This document shows, in pieces, positions 7,400 through 14,879 of a stretch of 36,332 nt of DNA (position 1 is the stretch's first letter; every line of letters starts with the position of its first letter). The stretch is taken from the NCBI GenBank assembly GCA_027623795.1, contig JAQBUX010000005.1, forward strand, positions 1 through 36,332, given 5' to 3'. Source of the stretch: Chloroflexota bacterium. Lineage in GTDB: Bacteria; Chloroflexota; Dehalococcoidia; Lucifugimonadales; Lucifugimonadaceae. Position numbers and translations under genes: made by a program. Under the pieces are notes generated by a model. It had not been told where the DNA came from. It did no database searches and saw nothing but the letters and a program-made list of their open reading frames with translations.

Positions 7400-8392
7400 T
7401 TAGACGGAGTTCCGGAGCCTCGGGTCGAATCGGTCCCTGAACCAATCGCCGATGAAGTTCAGCGACATCACCAGGAAGAAGATCATCACTCCCGGGAAGA
7501 AGGAGATCCACCACGCCGATGCAAGATAGTCACGACCCTCCGCCACCATAGCGCCCCACGTCGGGGTGGGCGGCGGAACGCCTGCGCCGAGGAAGCTCAG
7601 GATCGCCTCCGCCAGGATCAACTGACCCACGCGGAGCGTAGCGATCACGATAATGGTGTTGATCACGTTTGGCACGATGTGCTTCCACATAATCCAAATG
7701 TCGCTCGCGCCGGTCGCCCGGGCTGCGGACACGTAATCGCGCTCCTTGAGGCTAAGCACCTCCGCCCGCACGTTGCGGACGAATGGCGGCCACGCCAGGA
7801 GAGCCAGAAGCACCAACATCACCGTGACACTCTGCCCAAACACGATCACGGCAACGAGCGCCAGCAAGATAAACGGTATCGAGAAATACACGTCCAGAGC
7901 CCGCATTAAGATCTCGTCCAACCAGCCGCCGTAATACCCGGCGGCTAACCCGTAGAACGTCCCGAACACCATGCCTACGCTGGCCGCGATTGTCAGGATG
8001 ATGAGGGAGATCTGCGCTCCCTTCATGATCCTGGTCAGGATGTCACGACCGAACTGGTCGGCTCCGAGCCAGTAGTGCGGGCGGGACGGAATCGATTCAT
8101 CGTTCTTAATGGCGCGCTCCACAGACCGATCGTAGTCGCGATCGTTCTGATAGGAGCCGATCTCCGCGTTCCGATCACCGAGGGCGGGCCTCTCCGGGTC
8201 GAACCCGGTTATTCCGCCCCACCAGGGAGTCCCCGCCAGGAGGGCGAGAACCACAAGGAGCAGAAGCATCATTATCGGGGCTACGGGCCATTCCCTGATG
8301 AAGTCGAGCCATCGCTGCGCCCGGTTTCTGTGCCGGGCACGGCCGAGTACAGCAAAACTTTTGGAATCGCCTCTTGCTACTTCAGTTGCCAT
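7400..8392 (-). CDS. ABC transporter permease, DppC/OppC type
   Basis: 330-residue inner-membrane permease of the peptide/nickel/opine importer family (binding-protein-dependent transport domain, with the usual N-terminal OppC extension). TM1 is WPVAPIMMLLLLVVLALLAG, followed by a long extracytoplasmic loop containing HYWLGADQFGRDILTR, a hallmark of OppC/DppC. The cytoplasmic EAA loop that contacts the ATPase is AARATGASDIWIMWKHIVPNV, and the typical SFLGAGVPPPTPTWGAMV follows. It begins 15 nt after the partner permease with an AGGGGA ribosome site and is the last gene of the unit before the terminator. The ATPase subunits are not in the window; substrate unknown. Confidence 0.93.
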   Translation of the reverse strand: MATEVARGDSKSFAVLGRARHRNRAQRWLDFIREWPVAPIMMLLLLVVLALLAGTPWWGGITGFDPERPALGDRNAEIGSYQNDRDYDRSVERAIKNDESIPSRPHYWLGADQFGRDILTRIMKGAQISLIILTIAASVGMVFGTFYGLAAGYYGGWLDEILMRALDVYFSIPFILLALVAVIVFGQSVTVMLVLLALLAWPPFVRNVRAEVLSLKERDYVSAARATGASDIWIMWKHIVPNVINTIIVIATLRVGQLILAEAILSFLGAGVPPPTPTWGAMVAEGRDYLASAWWISFFPGVMIFFLVMSLNFIGDWFRDRFDPRLRNSV

Positions 8393-8407
8393 AAAAAGCT
8401 GATCCCC

Positions 8408-9346
8408 TTAACCGATCCGGATTCGTGGGTCGACGAGCGCGTATGTGAGGTCCGTGATGAGGTTGATCACCACGTACATCATCGCAAACACCAGCACGAC
8501 GCCTGTCATCACCGGGAAGTCGTTCTGGTTCGTGGACGTAACGGCGAGCCTGCCCAGACCGGGCCATGTGAACACCGTCTCCACAACAACCGTACCCGTG
8601 ATGAAGCCGACCAAAATCAGGGCCGATAACGTAAGCGGCGGGATCAGCGCGTTCTTGAACGCATGTTTCCAGATCACCATTTGCGTACCGACGCCCTTGG
8701 CCCGTGCCAGTTTGACGTACTCAGAATCAAGGATCTCCAGCATCGCCGAGCGCGTTAAACGCAGGTAGCTGGCTGACGCAGCAAGCCCAAGGGTGCCCGC
8801 TGGCAATATGAAGTTCTTAAGCCCACTTAATCCTTCGCCCTTCGTGCCGGCCGGTAACCAGTCCAGTCTGACAGAGAACAGGAGAATGGCCATGATCCCG
8901 ATCCAGAACACCGGCAGGGCCTGTCCCAGTAGTGCGAAGGTGCGTCCGATGTAATCCCACCACGAGCCACGCTTCACTGCGGACAGAACGCCTAACGGGA
9001 TGCCGATCGCCGTGGCCACCACCCAGGACACCAGACCCAGCTGTAGCGTGTTGGGAACCTTCTGCTTGATCAGATCAGTGACGTCGACGCGGCCAAGCAG
9101 TGATTGGCCGAGGTCGCCGGTGACGACTTTTCCGACCCACTTGAAGTACTGGACAACAAGCGGTTTGTCCAGGCCGAGCGCTACGCCCAGGTCTTCGTAC
9201 GCCTGGTCGGACATGCCGTAGCCACCCTCCTGTGCGTAAAGGAGGCGAGGATCGCCGACCACTCGCGATAGCGAGAATACGATGATCGTGGCGCCGATCA
9301 GCGTGAAGATGCTAAAGACCAACCGTCTCAGCAAGAATTTATACAT
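8408..9346 (-). CDS. ABC transporter permease, DppB/OppB type
   Basis: 312-residue partner permease. The N-terminal TM (LVFSIFTLIGATIIVFSLSRV) is followed by a periplasmic region, then QYFKWVGKVVTGDLGQSL, typical of OppB/DppB, and the transport domain with its EAA loop LARAKGVGTQMVIWKHAFKN and about five further TM helices. The C-terminus ends DLTYALVDPRIRIG, as in the family. A GGGAG site precedes the ATG. It is separated from the binding-protein gene by a 474-bp gap containing a hairpin and a weak promoter-like sequence, so the permeases may be expressed less than the binding protein or partly on their own. Confidence 0.93.
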   Translation of the reverse strand: MYKFLLRRLVFSIFTLIGATIIVFSLSRVVGDPRLLYAQEGGYGMSDQAYEDLGVALGLDKPLVVQYFKWVGKVVTGDLGQSLLGRVDVTDLIKQKVPNTLQLGLVSWVVATAIGIPLGVLSAVKRGSWWDYIGRTFALLGQALPVFWIGIMAILLFSVRLDWLPAGTKGEGLSGLKNFILPAGTLGLAASASYLRLTRSAMLEILDSEYVKLARAKGVGTQMVIWKHAFKNALIPPLTLSALILVGFITGTVVVETVFTWPGLGRLAVTSTNQNDFPVMTGVVLVFAMMYVVINLITDLTYALVDPRIRIG

Positions 9347-9401
9347 GCGCTTCTCCCTTACCTGGGGCCGACCCGGATGCTCCTGTCGGTGATGGTGCGC
9401 A

Positions 9402-9430
9402 AGGATAACGGGTTACGCAGCAAACGTGAA
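9402..9430 (-). promoter_or_regulatory. Possible weak sigma70-type promoter for the permease pair
   Basis: Minus-strand TTCACG, 17-nt spacer, TATCCT, about 55 nt upstream of the DppB-type start. Four of six bases match consensus in each box, so this is suggestive only. Confidence 0.3.
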
Positions 9431-9730
9431 GGCCGTGTGAAGATCACCTACGTGCCGCACGATGATTTGGTTCTTGCACCCAGCCGCTCACAGGGGCACG
9501 TTCACTGGCGTATTTGCCCTATACGTCTCGATGGGGGCGCCACCGCCGAGAGCCGTTTAACGATCGTGCGTGGACGTGGTGGATAAATTGACGGCCCTAT
9601 CAACCCGGCGCCAGGACTGGCGAATCGCCCCGCACGCGGACAGGTCTCGGCGACCCCGGCCAGCCGCCCGACCAGAACGTGACCACGCCGTGTCTGTCCG
9701 GCATTTTGGTGGGATTGCGGCGGTTGTTTT

Positions 9731-9752
9731 CCTGACGCGCACCTGACGCGCA
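9731..9752. repeat. Tandem 11-bp direct repeat CCTGACGCGCA x2
   Basis: Two exact, adjacent copies of CCTGACGCGCA directly beside the intercistronic hairpin, downstream of the binding-protein gene. Confidence 0.8.
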
Positions 9753-9786
9753 GAGGGGGCGCCCCTCCTGAGAAGGACGCCCCCTC
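9753..9786 (-). terminator. Intercistronic hairpin after the binding-protein gene
   Basis: GAGGGGGCG and CGCCCCCTC form a 9-bp perfect stem around a 16-nt loop, 35 nt past the stop of the binding-protein gene. There is no T-run, so it may act as a partial terminator or as a 3' mRNA-stabilising structure. Such hairpins between binding protein and permeases are known to raise binding-protein levels. Confidence 0.5.
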
Positions 9787-9820
9787 GCGATTTCGACTTA
9801 CGTCGACCTGTTACCGAGGT

Positions 9821-11761
9821 TTACTTCAGTTTCAGGCTTGCCATGTGGTTCATCTGCTGGAGGGAACCTTCCGCCTGCGGAAGCTTCTTGTACTCAGCGA
9901 TGAGGTCAGGGTTCTGGACCGTTCCCACCGGCGCCTGAACGATACCGATGCAGAGCGCGTTCTCGATACCCAGTTCGGCAAACGCCTCGTTGGAAGCAGA
10001 TCGCTCAGCCTTGTCGGTCATAAGAGCGACTCTGGCGTAGTTGTCTGCTGCCCACGGGATTTCCATGCCGACGCCGTATCCGCCGTCAGACCATGAGCTC
10101 ATGACAAAGCCACGGGCCCAGTCGTAAGGCATGGATGTGTTTGCGTCGTCACCGCAACCCAGGAACGGCTCGGAAGTCGTTCGAGCGACGAGACCCGGCC
10201 TGTAGGTCGAGTACACGGCGTTGTTCAGGGTTACGTTGACACCAAGTTCGGAGGCCCAGAGACCACCGATGGCGGTCATGAGCTCTGTCGGGAGTCCAGG
10301 CGGACCTGACCAGACGTTGTCCATGTCAAACCCGTCAGGGTATCCAGCTTCGGTGATGAACTCCTTGGCGAGGTCGTAGTCCAGCGGGTACTCCCAACCA
10401 CCGGCTCCACCTTCACCACCCCTGCTCTTGTCCACGTAAGGGGACGCGTGCGAGAGGGTGATCGGGTGACTCGTCGGGGGCTGGTACGCGAAGTACATCG
10501 GACCTGTGCCCCAGCCGTCGAGGATCGATTCCACGAGGGCTTCACGGTCGATGGCGTGAGCCAGACCGATTCGGACGAGCCGGGCATTCTCGTAGTCTGC
10601 GCCCGAGTCGTTGTCGGAGACCCACGGCTTGTCGGCGGTCTCTCGTTCGAGGACCTTGCCGTCGTAGAAGCGGGTGTCTTCCCACCAGTTACCGGTCATC
10701 CCGATGTTCCTGATATCGCCGTGGCCGGAGTCGAGGTTTACTTCGAATCCGAGTGCGACAAGGGCGTTCCAGTCGGCGAGAGCCGGCTGGGCCATGATGA
10801 CCTGACCGGTCTCGAGCATGGCACGCCTCGCAGAGGCTTCAGGAACTTCCAGGTACGTGATCTTTGCCACGGACGGGGTTTCCAGGTAGTGGTTCGGGAC
10901 TGCGTTGACCACGACCTTGTCGGACTGTACCCACGACTCAAGCTCGTAAGAGCCTGTGCCGATGACAAAGTCCCTCATCCCGTCGGCGCCTTTGTCGTCA
11001 AAGACGGCCTTGGAGACGATTCCGGCGGTCTGCCAGAAACTGCTGAACCGGTGGCGGATGCCCCGGCTGTCGTAGTTCTCGTAGTTCAGCCGGACCTTGT
11101 ACTTGTCCAGCGCTTCCATGTTCTTGATCAGCGGCGCAAAGTCGCCGGCCTGTCCGTGGATGGACTCAGGCTGCGTGTTGCGGTTCGCGTCGTTGAACGA
11201 GAACACAACGTCGTCAGCCGTGAACTCGCCCCATCCGCCGTGGAACTGGACGCCTTCGCGGAGGTCGAAGTCCAGGTACTTGACGTCTGGGTCGAGCGTG
11301 AATCCGGTTGCGAGGACGCCGTCCTCAGGGAACTCGCCCAACCAGTCCTGGTACGCGGGCCTGAACAGGGTGTCCAGAACTCCCGAGATGTACACGAACT
11401 CTGCACAACCGGCAGAGCAGAACCGCGGGGTGCCGCTGGGAGCGACGACCTCGTTGGTTGCGAGGGTAGCTTCACCGGTCGGGACCGTGCCGCCAGAAGC
11501 CGGAGCCTGCGTGGCTACTGCGGTGGCCGCGGGTGAAGCCGTTGCAGCGGGCGCCGCGGTCGGAGCTGCGGCTGCGGCTTCAGCGACTGCTGTCGCCGTG
11601 GCGTTATCGCCCACGCCGCTGAACGACCTGTATTCGAGATCGGTACCGCTCCGCCCGGCGGCTCCACCGCCGCTACCGTCTCCGCACGCGACAGCCGCCA
11701 CTAAGAGCAGGCCGAGCGAGGCGAGCAATAAGCCCGTCCTCTTTGTCGACAATAATTTCAA
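9821..11761 (-). CDS. ABC transporter substrate-binding lipoprotein (SBP family 5)
   Basis: Extracytoplasmic binding protein for the peptide/nickel-type importer. I chose TTG 11761 (646 aa) because GGAGGAG lies just upstream and the product starts MKLLSTKRTGLLLASLGLLL, a clean lipoprotein signal ending AAVAC. The 683-aa ORF and an ATG at 11785 add poor N-termini. After the Cys comes a low-complexity Ala/Pro/Thr linker (APTAAPAATASPAATAV). The family 5 domain follows: YLDFDLREGVQFHGGWGEFT with ADDVVFSFNDA, ..RIGLAHAIDREALVESIL.. and the C-terminal lobe. The pair FCSAGC near the start of the domain could be a disulphide. Substrate cannot be predicted; peptides, nickel complexes or sugars are possible for this family. 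No ATPase genes are adjacent. Confidence 0.9.
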   Translation of the reverse strand: MKLLSTKRTGLLLASLGLLLVAAVACGDGSGGGAAGRSGTDLEYRSFSGVGDNATATAVAEAAAAAPTAAPAATASPAATAVATQAPASGGTVPTGEATLATNEVVAPSGTPRFCSAGCAEFVYISGVLDTLFRPAYQDWLGEFPEDGVLATGFTLDPDVKYLDFDLREGVQFHGGWGEFTADDVVFSFNDANRNTQPESIHGQAGDFAPLIKNMEALDKYKVRLNYENYDSRGIRHRFSSFWQTAGIVSKAVFDDKGADGMRDFVIGTGSYELESWVQSDKVVVNAVPNHYLETPSVAKITYLEVPEASARRAMLETGQVIMAQPALADWNALVALGFEVNLDSGHGDIRNIGMTGNWWEDTRFYDGKVLERETADKPWVSDNDSGADYENARLVRIGLAHAIDREALVESILDGWGTGPMYFAYQPPTSHPITLSHASPYVDKSRGGEGGAGGWEYPLDYDLAKEFITEAGYPDGFDMDNVWSGPPGLPTELMTAIGGLWASELGVNVTLNNAVYSTYRPGLVARTTSEPFLGCGDDANTSMPYDWARGFVMSSWSDGGYGVGMEIPWAADNYARVALMTDKAERSASNEAFAELGIENALCIGIVQAPVGTVQNPDLIAEYKKLPQAEGSLQQMNHMASLKLK

Positions 11762-12070
11762 AGTCTCCTCCAAATATCTGGCCATTTCGGCCGAACTGAG
11801 TCCCGTTCCACAGGGCTCGCCGAGTGGGTTTCCACATGATTCGGACAGCGACCACAACCTGGGACCCCACAAAGACTGGTGCGAGATATTAAGCGATGCA
11901 TCCCCCGCATCTCAACACCCACCGGCCGGTCGCCGTGCCCAACTGAGGCCGATGTCCTTCATGTAGCGCGGTGTTACGAAATCGATGATGATCGCGATCT
12001 CGTTCCAACGCCAAGCCGCGGTGGCTTCCCTCAGTGTGGAATCGGACGCCCGCTTGCCATCTGTCCACCA
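11762..12070. other. 309-bp spacer upstream of the ABC importer
   Basis: Non-coding on both strands as far as can be judged. Contains the importer promoter (11886-11915) and the 3' end of the replication operon; no clear terminator hairpin with a T-run was found after the HIT gene. Confidence 0.55.
11886..11915 (-). promoter_or_regulatory. Sigma70-type promoter of the ABC importer operon
   Basis: Minus-strand TTGAGA (5/6), 18-nt spacer, TAATAT (4/6), about 125 nt upstream of the binding-protein start. It is the best-matching box pair in the 309-bp spacer 11762-12070, in which I see no gene. Confidence 0.5.
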
Positions 12071-12790
12071 TTATGCGTAAAGGTCCAACTGGCCGCCACC
12101 GAGGATGAAGAATCCCGGCGGGCCCATCCCATGTTCCGGTAAGAAGTCTGCCGCAAACCGATACCCCTCCGGCGATTCGTCTTCCGCCAGGGTAACGGCT
12201 GCTCCCACCAATCCGGGAAACTGGCCGTGCGCCCACATCTCTTCCTGCGTTGCGGCGCCGGGCAGCGTGAGTCGTACGCTCCACGGCGCGCTTACGACCT
12301 GCGCCTGTTCGACCAGTACGGTGTCGCTCGATGCTCCGTGCGGCGGGGCGTCAACATCGACGACCGGCATCGGCTCGTAGTCAGGCCGTGCGATGACGTG
12401 GACGTGTGCATGATGCTGACTCTGGTGCGCTATCCGCCCGAAATTCGATACGACGCGAAACCCTTCGGGCGTCACCTTATCTGGGACGTCATCAATGGTC
12501 AGCTCACGTCCGATCCCGCACGCGTACCTTAATAGAGGGGCGAAGAGACCCGGATCGGACCACAACTCTTCTTGAGAAGGGTGGCCCTGAGGTATTACCA
12601 GCGCCATCACGCGGACCCATGTCAGGCGATTCCGGAAAGCCAGCGGCCCGTCGCCCGCAACTTCGCTCCGGTCTTCCGTTTCGACGCCGCCGGGCGATAT
12701 GTACCGGGCGGGCTCGTCTCCAGAAGAGATCCGGCAGAACACGCAGCCGTCGCGTATCGGGTAGTCCCGGCTGGACGTGCCTGACTCCAT
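12071..12790 (-). CDS. HIT-family protein with a degenerate second HIT copy
   Basis: 239 residues. The N-terminal half is a HIT domain (nucleotide hydrolase/transferase superfamily): CVFCRI near residue 17, PQGHPSQEELW, TPEGFRVVSNFG and the catalytic triad HHAHVHVIA. The C-terminal half mirrors this order without the catalytic residues: LPGAATQEEMW, SPEGYRFAADF and then GPPGFFILGGG where the His triad should be. So this appears to be an internal duplication with an inactive second copy. HIT proteins usually cleave nucleotide conjugates or dinucleoside polyphosphates. The ATG directly follows the stop of the DnaC-like gene (no gap), making it the last gene of the replication operon; a link to nucleotide housekeeping around replication is inference. 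Confidence 0.85.
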   Translation of the reverse strand: MESGTSSRDYPIRDGCVFCRISSGDEPARYISPGGVETEDRSEVAGDGPLAFRNRLTWVRVMALVIPQGHPSQEELWSDPGLFAPLLRYACGIGRELTIDDVPDKVTPEGFRVVSNFGRIAHQSQHHAHVHVIARPDYEPMPVVDVDAPPHGASSDTVLVEQAQVVSAPWSVRLTLPGAATQEEMWAHGQFPGLVGAAVTLAEDESPEGYRFAADFLPEHGMGPPGFFILGGGQLDLYA

Positions 12791-14230
12791 CTACCGGCGG
12801 CCCCGGCCGCGCTGCCCTCCCGGCCGGCGCGCCGGTGGCTGTCCGGCTCCCCGGTGCCTGAAGTCCGGGGCGTCCAGTAGTCGTTCGCTCACCATCAGAC
12901 TGTCCCGCAGGCGGGACATGATCGCCGTCGAAAAGGAAGGACCGGCGTCCCCGTCGCTGCGTTCCACTTCGGTGAGCAGTACCCGACTTGTGATCACGGT
13001 TGGTAACGCCGAGTTGTACCGGTGGACGATGAGTTGATAGAGCTTTTCCTCCGCCCACGCGGTAGAGCTGTGGGCGCCAAGGTCGTCAAGTATTAGCAGT
13101 TCCGAGTTCTTGATCTGCTCAAACAACCGGTCGTAACTGATCCGGCTCTCCGGGCCAAATGCCTGTCTGAGGTGGTCCAGGAGGTCAGGCACAAACGCGA
13201 AGGTCGCGGGCGTTCGCAACGTGTTGCGATGCCCGGCGATGGCTATCGCGAGATGGGTCTTGCCCGTGCCCGTTGGGCCAGCCAGGTAAAGCCAGCGGTC
13301 GGGATGCTCCGCGAAAGCTTTTGCCGTGCCCAGGGCATCCTTTAGGACGGCCTGTTGGGTACGGGTTGTTCCAGTTCCGCCCCTCGGTTCAAACGAATCA
13401 AAGGTCATCGACTCAAGCATGCGGCGGGGGATGTCGCCGGTCCTGGAATTTGCGACGCTCGCAGGCGCCGTGATCTCGCTTACCGTTACCAGATCCGGGT
13501 CGAACAACCGCGTCCGCATCCGGTCCGGCATCGACCCACGGTCCAGCGCGGACGTGACGACGGTAGGGCGGCGAGCGTTGTAGCGGGTGGTCAACACCTG
13601 GTCCAGCTTCTCCTCGGCCCACGGCGTCAGGTTCCCCGCGCCGAGGTCGTCGAGGACAAGCAAGGGGGCGTTCACGACCTGCTGCAGCAATCCATCGTAG
13701 CCCGGCCACTCGCCGGGTTCTGAAGATGACCGAAGCTGATCCAACAGTTGGGGCGCCGGGATGAAGAACACCGGCCTTCCGTCCTCGACGCACTGATTCG
13801 CCACGGCGGCCGCCAGATGCGTCTTGCCGCAACCAGAAGGGCCGAGGATGACGAGCCAGCCTTCGGGGTTCTGGGAATAGCGCATGGCCGATTCGAGCGC
13901 CGCTCGGAACGTCTCCGCGTCGGCAAAACCGTGGCGTCCATCCGGAAGAGCGGTGTCGAAACGTAACCGCTCAAGGGGACCAAGGTTGGCGTAACGCTTG
14001 AGCCGTTCGCCCTGGCCGTCGTACCACAGACGCTCCTGGCACGTGCACGGCTCCATCTTGCCGAACCCCGGCCTGCCCAGAGGCTCGCCGATACGGACCC
14101 ATCGGGCGTCGTCACAGATTTCACAAGAAATATCGGTCTTAGAGGTTTCCGCGCCCTCGCTGTTCTGCGAGGTAGCGTCGGATGTACTCGTCCGACCGAG
14201 CCGGGTCAGGATTTGTTCCAGGCTTTCCAT
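12791..14230 (-). CDS. Tandem DnaC/IstB-like AAA+ helicase loader with N-terminal Cys cluster
   Basis: 479 residues containing two DnaC-type AAA+ ATPase domains in a row. N-terminal C36-x2-C39 and C62-x-C64 could bind zinc, as in DnaC/DnaI-type loaders. Domain 1: Walker A GPSGCGKTH (about 130-138), Walker B LLVLDDLGA (about 190-198), then WAEEKLDQVLTTRYNARRPTV. Domain 2: Walker A GPTGTGKTH (about 318-326), Walker B LLILDDLGA (about 378-386), then WAEEKLYQLIVHRYNSALPTV. The two copies align along their whole length, so this is an internal duplication. The tail is Arg/Gly-rich. Typical loaders are about 250-330 aa with one ATPase domain. It lies downstream of dnaB and the DnaD-like gene, which supports a helicase-loading role. 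The ATG overlaps the DnaD-like gene by 92 nt. Confidence 0.9.
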   Translation of the reverse strand: MESLEQILTRLGRTSTSDATSQNSEGAETSKTDISCEICDDARWVRIGEPLGRPGFGKMEPCTCQERLWYDGQGERLKRYANLGPLERLRFDTALPDGRHGFADAETFRAALESAMRYSQNPEGWLVILGPSGCGKTHLAAAVANQCVEDGRPVFFIPAPQLLDQLRSSSEPGEWPGYDGLLQQVVNAPLLVLDDLGAGNLTPWAEEKLDQVLTTRYNARRPTVVTSALDRGSMPDRMRTRLFDPDLVTVSEITAPASVANSRTGDIPRRMLESMTFDSFEPRGGTGTTRTQQAVLKDALGTAKAFAEHPDRWLYLAGPTGTGKTHLAIAIAGHRNTLRTPATFAFVPDLLDHLRQAFGPESRISYDRLFEQIKNSELLILDDLGAHSSTAWAEEKLYQLIVHRYNSALPTVITSRVLLTEVERSDGDAGPSFSTAIMSRLRDSLMVSERLLDAPDFRHRGAGQPPARRPGGQRGRGRR

Positions 14231-14873
14231 CGGGCCTGCCTTCTTCCGCCCATCCTCGAAGGACGGCGGCTATGTAGTTCCAGTTCCGGGCGTTGGCCCG
14301 CGCTGCGGTCGCGATTGCGTCACGGACCCAGGCCTCCGGATAGGTGTCGAGAGCGTCGCGCAAGGTGTCCGCCACGGCCGGCGTGAGTGTGCCAATGTTG
14401 AGCTCGTAGTCGGCGAACACCGACGGCCGGGGCCCGGTCTCGACCGGGCCCGGCCAGGTCTCAGCCTTTTCCCGGGACCGCCCCCCCCCGGGGAACGACC
14501 TTTCGACGGCCTTGCGAACGGCATCCGAATTCAGGAAATAGAGAGTTTCCCCGTCATCCCCGCGCACTGATAGCAGCGTACCACGGCGCGTCGCTTTATC
14601 CAGAGCATTTGATACCCGGCCTTCCAGTTGCGGTCCCGATGCGTGGAGCATCGCCGCCGTGGTGCGGTCGGAGAGGAGATCGTCGGGCCGCAACGAGGAC
14701 GGGAACAGGCGCCGCTGGTGCAGAAACCAGATCGCGCGCAGCGTCACTTTTAGCTCGTCAAGGTCGTCGATCTCTTCCAGCAAACTGGACAGGAGTTGAT
14801 TGGGCACCGGCGTAGACCGATATCCGGCCGGGAAGCCTTGACCACTTCCTGGCGGCGCCATCCGGTCCGTCAT
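14139..14873 (-). CDS. DnaD-like primosome protein
   Basis: 244 residues. The C-terminal part (about 150-215) matches the DnaD/DnaB_2 domain pattern: YELNIGTLTPAVADTLRDAL, then AWVRDAIATAARANARNWNY and IAAVLRGWAEEG. In Firmicutes such proteins act with the loader to place the replicative helicase at origins or stalled forks. The N-terminal part (LLSSLLEEIDDLDELKVTLR, about 28-47) would be a winged-helix region. It starts 6 nt after dnaB and overlaps the DnaC-like gene by 92 nt. A run of nine G (14481-14489 on the plus strand as C) encodes part of FPGGGRSR; both sides keep sensible sequence in one frame, so no frameshift is indicated. Confidence 0.8.
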   Translation of the reverse strand: MTDRMAPPGSGQGFPAGYRSTPVPNQLLSSLLEEIDDLDELKVTLRAIWFLHQRRLFPSSLRPDDLLSDRTTAAMLHASGPQLEGRVSNALDKATRRGTLLSVRGDDGETLYFLNSDAVRKAVERSFPGGGRSREKAETWPGPVETGPRPSVFADYELNIGTLTPAVADTLRDALDTYPEAWVRDAIATAARANARNWNYIAAVLRGWAEEGRPDGKPGTNPDPARSDEYIRRYLAEQRGRGNL

Positions 14874-14879
14874 CCGGGC

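Larger units (their letters stand above)
9347..9820. other. 474-bp gap between permease and binding-protein genes
   Basis: No supportable ORF on either strand. It holds the weak promoter-like boxes near 9402-9430, a tandem 11-bp repeat at 9731-9752 and the hairpin at 9753-9786. The central part (about 9440-9730) shows nothing I can assign. Confidence 0.6.

Noticed and set aside
10448-11536. 362-aa plus-strand ORF opposite the binding-protein gene
   Set aside because: Antisense shadow of a clear SBP family 5 gene; composition is low-quality and no domain is seen.
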